Origin: Deltaproteobacteria bacterium
Lineage (GTDB): Bacteria; Desulfobacterota_B; Binatia; UBA9968
DNA length: 6,112 nt
Assembly: GCA_030620935.1 (NCBI GenBank)
Contig: JAUXIP010000139.1
Span: 1-6,112 of the forward strand
Reading direction: 5' to 3'
Positions 3,957 to 6,112 of this stretch are shown here, piece after piece. Every line of letters begins with the position of its first letter. Positions within the stretch are counted from its first letter, which is position 1. Position numbers and translations under genes: made by a program. The notes below the pieces were generated by a model, which saw nothing but the letters and a program-made list of their open reading frames with translations, was not told where the DNA came from and did not search any database.

Positions 3957-5930
3957 TTGAAAAAGCGTGATTTCATAACCATCGCAGATCTCAGCGACGA
4001 GGAGATCGAGGAGATCTTTCATCTAGCCGATTCCATGGGCACATTAGACCGTGACGATCCTGATGCCAGAGGTTGTACTGGGAGGATTATGGCTACCCTT
4101 TTTTATGAACCGAGCACCAGGACTCGCCTCTCTTTTGAGTCCGCGATGCAACGACTGGGAGGATCCGTCATCAGTTCCCCCGACATGAAATCTTCTTCCG
4201 CAGCCAAAGGAGAAAGTATTGCGGATACGGCTAGGGTCGTCTCCAGCTATGCCGATATCCTGGTGGTGCGCCATTACTGGGACGGGGCGGTGCAGGCCAT
4301 GGCGGAGTATGCCGATATCCCTGTGATCAATGCCGGCGACGGGAGTCATGAGCACCCGACTCAAACCCTTTGCGACCTCTACACCTTGAAGAAGGAGAAG
4401 GGGGCCCTTAAAGGTTTGACTGTGGTCATTTCCGGTGACCTCAAGTACGGAAGAACCATCCATTCCTTGATCTACGCATTGGCACGCTTTGGGGTCAATG
4501 TGGTGACCTTAGCGGCCAATGGGATGGAGCTTCCCCAATACGTTATCGAGAAGTTGGAAACGGAATACCATTACAGTTTAGCCCCAGTAGCTTCGGATGA
4601 TCTTCACGCTGCGGTTACGGAAACCGATGCCATCTATCTGACCCCCAGCCAGCCCCACCAATTAGCGCTTTTTACCCAGGTAGATTCGGACATCCAAAAC
4701 CAGTTGACAACGATGGTATCCGGAGTCAAGTTCGACGCCTTCTATGTCACCCGTAAGCAGAAAGAGCGGATGAAGGAGGGAGATGCAGAAAACGATGGAG
4801 ACTACCCCAGAATTGACGAAAGATTCCTTAAGGAGAAACGCTTCAAGGATACCGTGGTCATGCATCCTCTGCCGCGTGTGGATGAGCTCTCTCAGGAGAT
4901 CGATAAAGATCGCAGAGGCATTTACTTCAAACAGGCTGCCTACGGCGTTCCGATCAGGATGGCTCTACTCAAGTTCCTGTTTGATGCGCTGAAAAAGGGG
5001 AGATACCGGCAGGTGCAGAAAAGATTTCCCCTGTATGAGAGTCCTGAGGCTCTCGGTCCTCAATGTGTCAATTCGAAATGCGTGACGCGTAACGAGGTTG
5101 GCTCTACCCGTCCAAGATTCGATGTGCTTTTCACCGGCCCAGGAGGCAGTTTGATCTTAAGATGCTTCTATTGTGATCATCAGCTCAAGGTCCAATATAT
5201 GGGACATACGAGGTCGAGAAGATACTGTCACTACGACATCATGCTGGGGGAAACTGTGCGGGATTGGCTGAGTCATGGAGAATTGGCGATCTTTGATTCT
5301 ATCAAACAAGCTGAAGAACTGGGATACGAGCCTTATAAGATCGGCCCACAACGGAACATCATGGATGAGGCAGGAATCCGGATGGCAATTCAAAAGATTA
5401 GCCAACAGATTCTTAAGGATGTGGCAGATCCGGACCGCATACTGATTCTTGGAATTCGCTCCAAGGGTGTAGTTCTCGCTAAGCGCATAGCTGCGGAGTT
5501 GGATAAGCAACAGGACCGCAAGGCCGAGGTGGGGGAGATCGAGATATATGGCGCAGGAGATGATCTCCGCAGACTTCCCCCGGATCCAGAACCCTCGCCC
5601 TTAAATCTGAAAGATCGTGCGGTGATTTTGGTCGATGACGTTATCCATACGGGAAGGACGGTTAAGAATGCCTTGAGCATCATTTTTAAATCCGGCCGAC
5701 CCCAGTCTGTACGTCTAGCCGTCTTGATCGACCGGGGCCATCGAGAGTTGCCTGTCAAACCCAACTACGTGGGAAAACACATCCCAAGTTCTGAGAGAGA
5801 AAGAGTCCGCGTAAAGCTGCGCGAGGTGGAACAAAACGAAAAGGATAAGGTCGTGATCTACTCGATTGTAAACCCGGATGCCAGCCACCAGGAGTCGGTC
5901 GTCAGCTCTAATATCGAGGCTGAGAGCTGA
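3957..5930 (+). CDS. pyrB: Fused aspartate carbamoyltransferase: PyrB catalytic chain + PyrI-like zinc domain + PyrR-like domain
   Basis: One uninterrupted 657-residue frame carries three parts. Residues 1-345 are a full PyrB, which makes N-carbamoyl-aspartate from carbamoyl phosphate and aspartate: STRTR (53-57), the Ser/Lys loop SAAK (81-84), R105, HPTQ (133-136), R166 in KYGRTIH, VTRKQKER (264-271) and HPLPR (303-307) are all present. Residues 370-410 resemble the zinc domain of the regulatory chain PyrI: CVNSKC (370-375) and CFYC (403-406), the same Cx4C and Cx2C pattern as E. coli CPNSNC and CKYC. Residues 471-640 are a second PyrR-like domain with ILGIRSKG (497-504), the PRPP loop VILVDDVIHTGRT (556-568) and DRGHRELPV (592-600). 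Residues 411-470 match nothing I know. The PyrI nucleotide-binding domain is absent. The TTG start has GGAG 9 nt upstream; no earlier start is in frame and the next ATG would cut into the enzyme. It lies between pyrR and carA. PyrB and PyrR parts are certain, the zinc domain likely, and the regulatory role is inference. Confidence 0.95.
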   Translation: MKKRDFITIADLSDEEIEEIFHLADSMGTLDRDDPDARGCTGRIMATLFYEPSTRTRLSFESAMQRLGGSVISSPDMKSSSAAKGESIADTARVVSSYADILVVRHYWDGAVQAMAEYADIPVINAGDGSHEHPTQTLCDLYTLKKEKGALKGLTVVISGDLKYGRTIHSLIYALARFGVNVVTLAANGMELPQYVIEKLETEYHYSLAPVASDDLHAAVTETDAIYLTPSQPHQLALFTQVDSDIQNQLTTMVSGVKFDAFYVTRKQKERMKEGDAENDGDYPRIDERFLKEKRFKDTVVMHPLPRVDELSQEIDKDRRGIYFKQAAYGVPIRMALLKFLFDALKKGRYRQVQKRFPLYESPEALGPQCVNSKCVTRNEVGSTRPRFDVLFTGPGGSLILRCFYCDHQLKVQYMGHTRSRRYCHYDIMLGETVRDWLSHGELAIFDSIKQAEELGYEPYKIGPQRNIMDEAGIRMAIQKISQQILKDVADPDRILILGIRSKGVVLAKRIAAELDKQQDRKAEVGEIEIYGAGDDLRRLPPDPEPSPLNLKDRAVILVDDVIHTGRTVKNALSIIFKSGRPQSVRLAVLIDRGHRELPVKPNYVGKHIPSSERERVRVKLREVEQNEKDKVVIYSIVNPDASHQESVVSSNIEAES

Positions 5931-5954
5931 TGGCTGAAAACTAAGAACTGATTT
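5920..5954 (+). repeat. Degenerate 7-bp tandem repeat (CTGANNN, five units) at the pyrB-carA junction
   Basis: The units read CTGAGAG, CTGATGG, CTGAAAA, CTAAGAA, CTGATTT without a gap. The array contains the last codons and TGA stop of the pyrB fusion and fills the rest of the 25-nt spacer up to the last base before the carA ATG. Four of five units keep CTGA and one has CTAA. Confidence 0.75.
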
Positions 5955-5955
5955 T

Positions 5956-6112
5956 ATGAAAGCGATATTGGCATTGGCTGATGGTCGCGTTTTTGAAGGG
6001 CGCTCTTTCGGAGCCGAAGGGGAAGCTGTAGGAGAAGTCGTGTTTAATACCAGCATGACCGGCTACCAGGAGATCCTGACCGATCCGTCTTACGAAGAAC
6101 AGATGGTCGCCA
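5956..6112 (+). CDS. carA: Carbamoyl-phosphate synthetase small (glutaminase) chain, N-terminal part, cut by the right edge
   Basis: From the ATG at 5956 the frame stays open for 52 codons to the window end: [20 protein letters not shown], then [21 protein letters not shown]. This is the conserved N-terminal domain of CarA. The glutaminase domain with its catalytic Cys and His would lie outside the window. CarA releases ammonia from glutamine and feeds CarB, which makes carbamoyl phosphate, the substrate of the PyrB encoded just upstream and a precursor for arginine. It starts 25 nt after the pyrB stop with no convincing Shine-Dalgarno; a TGATG overlap opens a four-codon frame (MAEN) in between, so translational coupling is possible. 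It is probably part of the PyrR-attenuated operon. The identification is secure despite the truncation. Confidence 0.95.
   Translation, partial: MKAILALADGRVFEGRSFGAEGEAVGEVVFNTSMTGYQEILTDPSYEEQMVA

Noticed and set aside
4248..4320. Exact 13-bp repeat TATGCCGATATCC at 4248-4260 and 4308-4320
   Set aside because: Both copies encode Tyr-Ala-Asp-Ile in the conserved pyrB frame; most likely coincidence of codon choice.
3957..5930. Possibility that pyrB and the second pyrR were joined by a sequencing error
   Set aside because: The frame is continuous through a well-formed zinc domain and linker with normal codon use, and no ribosome site or start stands before the PyrR part, so a true fusion is the simpler reading.

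Overview
The window looks like chromosomal DNA of a mid-GC, Gram-negative-type bacterium. The diacylglycerol kinase is the small membrane DgkA form. It sits beside a Bacillus-like PrkA/YhbH stress pair and a pyrimidine operon controlled by PyrR attenuation. This mixture fits a non-enterobacterial lineage such as Nitrospirota or a deltaproteobacterial relative, but I cannot name the organism and the assignment is weak. I see no mobile element, tRNA, rRNA or CRISPR array.

Left half (minus strand): prkA, an AAA+ serine kinase/protease-like protein, is followed downstream by the 5' part of yhbH (DUF444), which runs off the left edge. This is the core of the conserved prkA-yhbH(-spoVR) stationary-phase/sporulation cluster. 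Positions 2287-2811 are a divergent intergenic region. It holds a good candidate promoter and long leader for prkA, a doubtful 41-codon ORF with a strong ribosome site, and a TATAAT promoter for dgkA on the other strand.

Centre (plus strand): dgkA is complete. A consensus-like promoter (TTGACT, 17 bp, TATAAA) then starts a pyrimidine operon. Its leader carries a PyrR-binding hairpin, a plausible antiterminator and a 12-bp terminator whose U-tract runs almost to the pyrR start codon.

Right half: pyrR, then a 657-codon gene, then the start of carA. The 657-codon gene is the highlight. It joins a full aspartate carbamoyltransferase catalytic chain (PyrB), a PyrI-like four-cysteine zinc domain, a linker of unknown nature and a second complete PyrR/phosphoribosyltransferase-like domain. 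The separate PyrR is the likely mRNA regulator. The fused copy has lost the N-terminal residues that PyrR uses on RNA, so I infer that it may sense UMP/UTP or PRPP and control the enzyme directly, in place of the usual PyrI nucleotide domain. CarA (glutaminase chain of carbamoyl-phosphate synthetase) supplies the substrate of PyrB.
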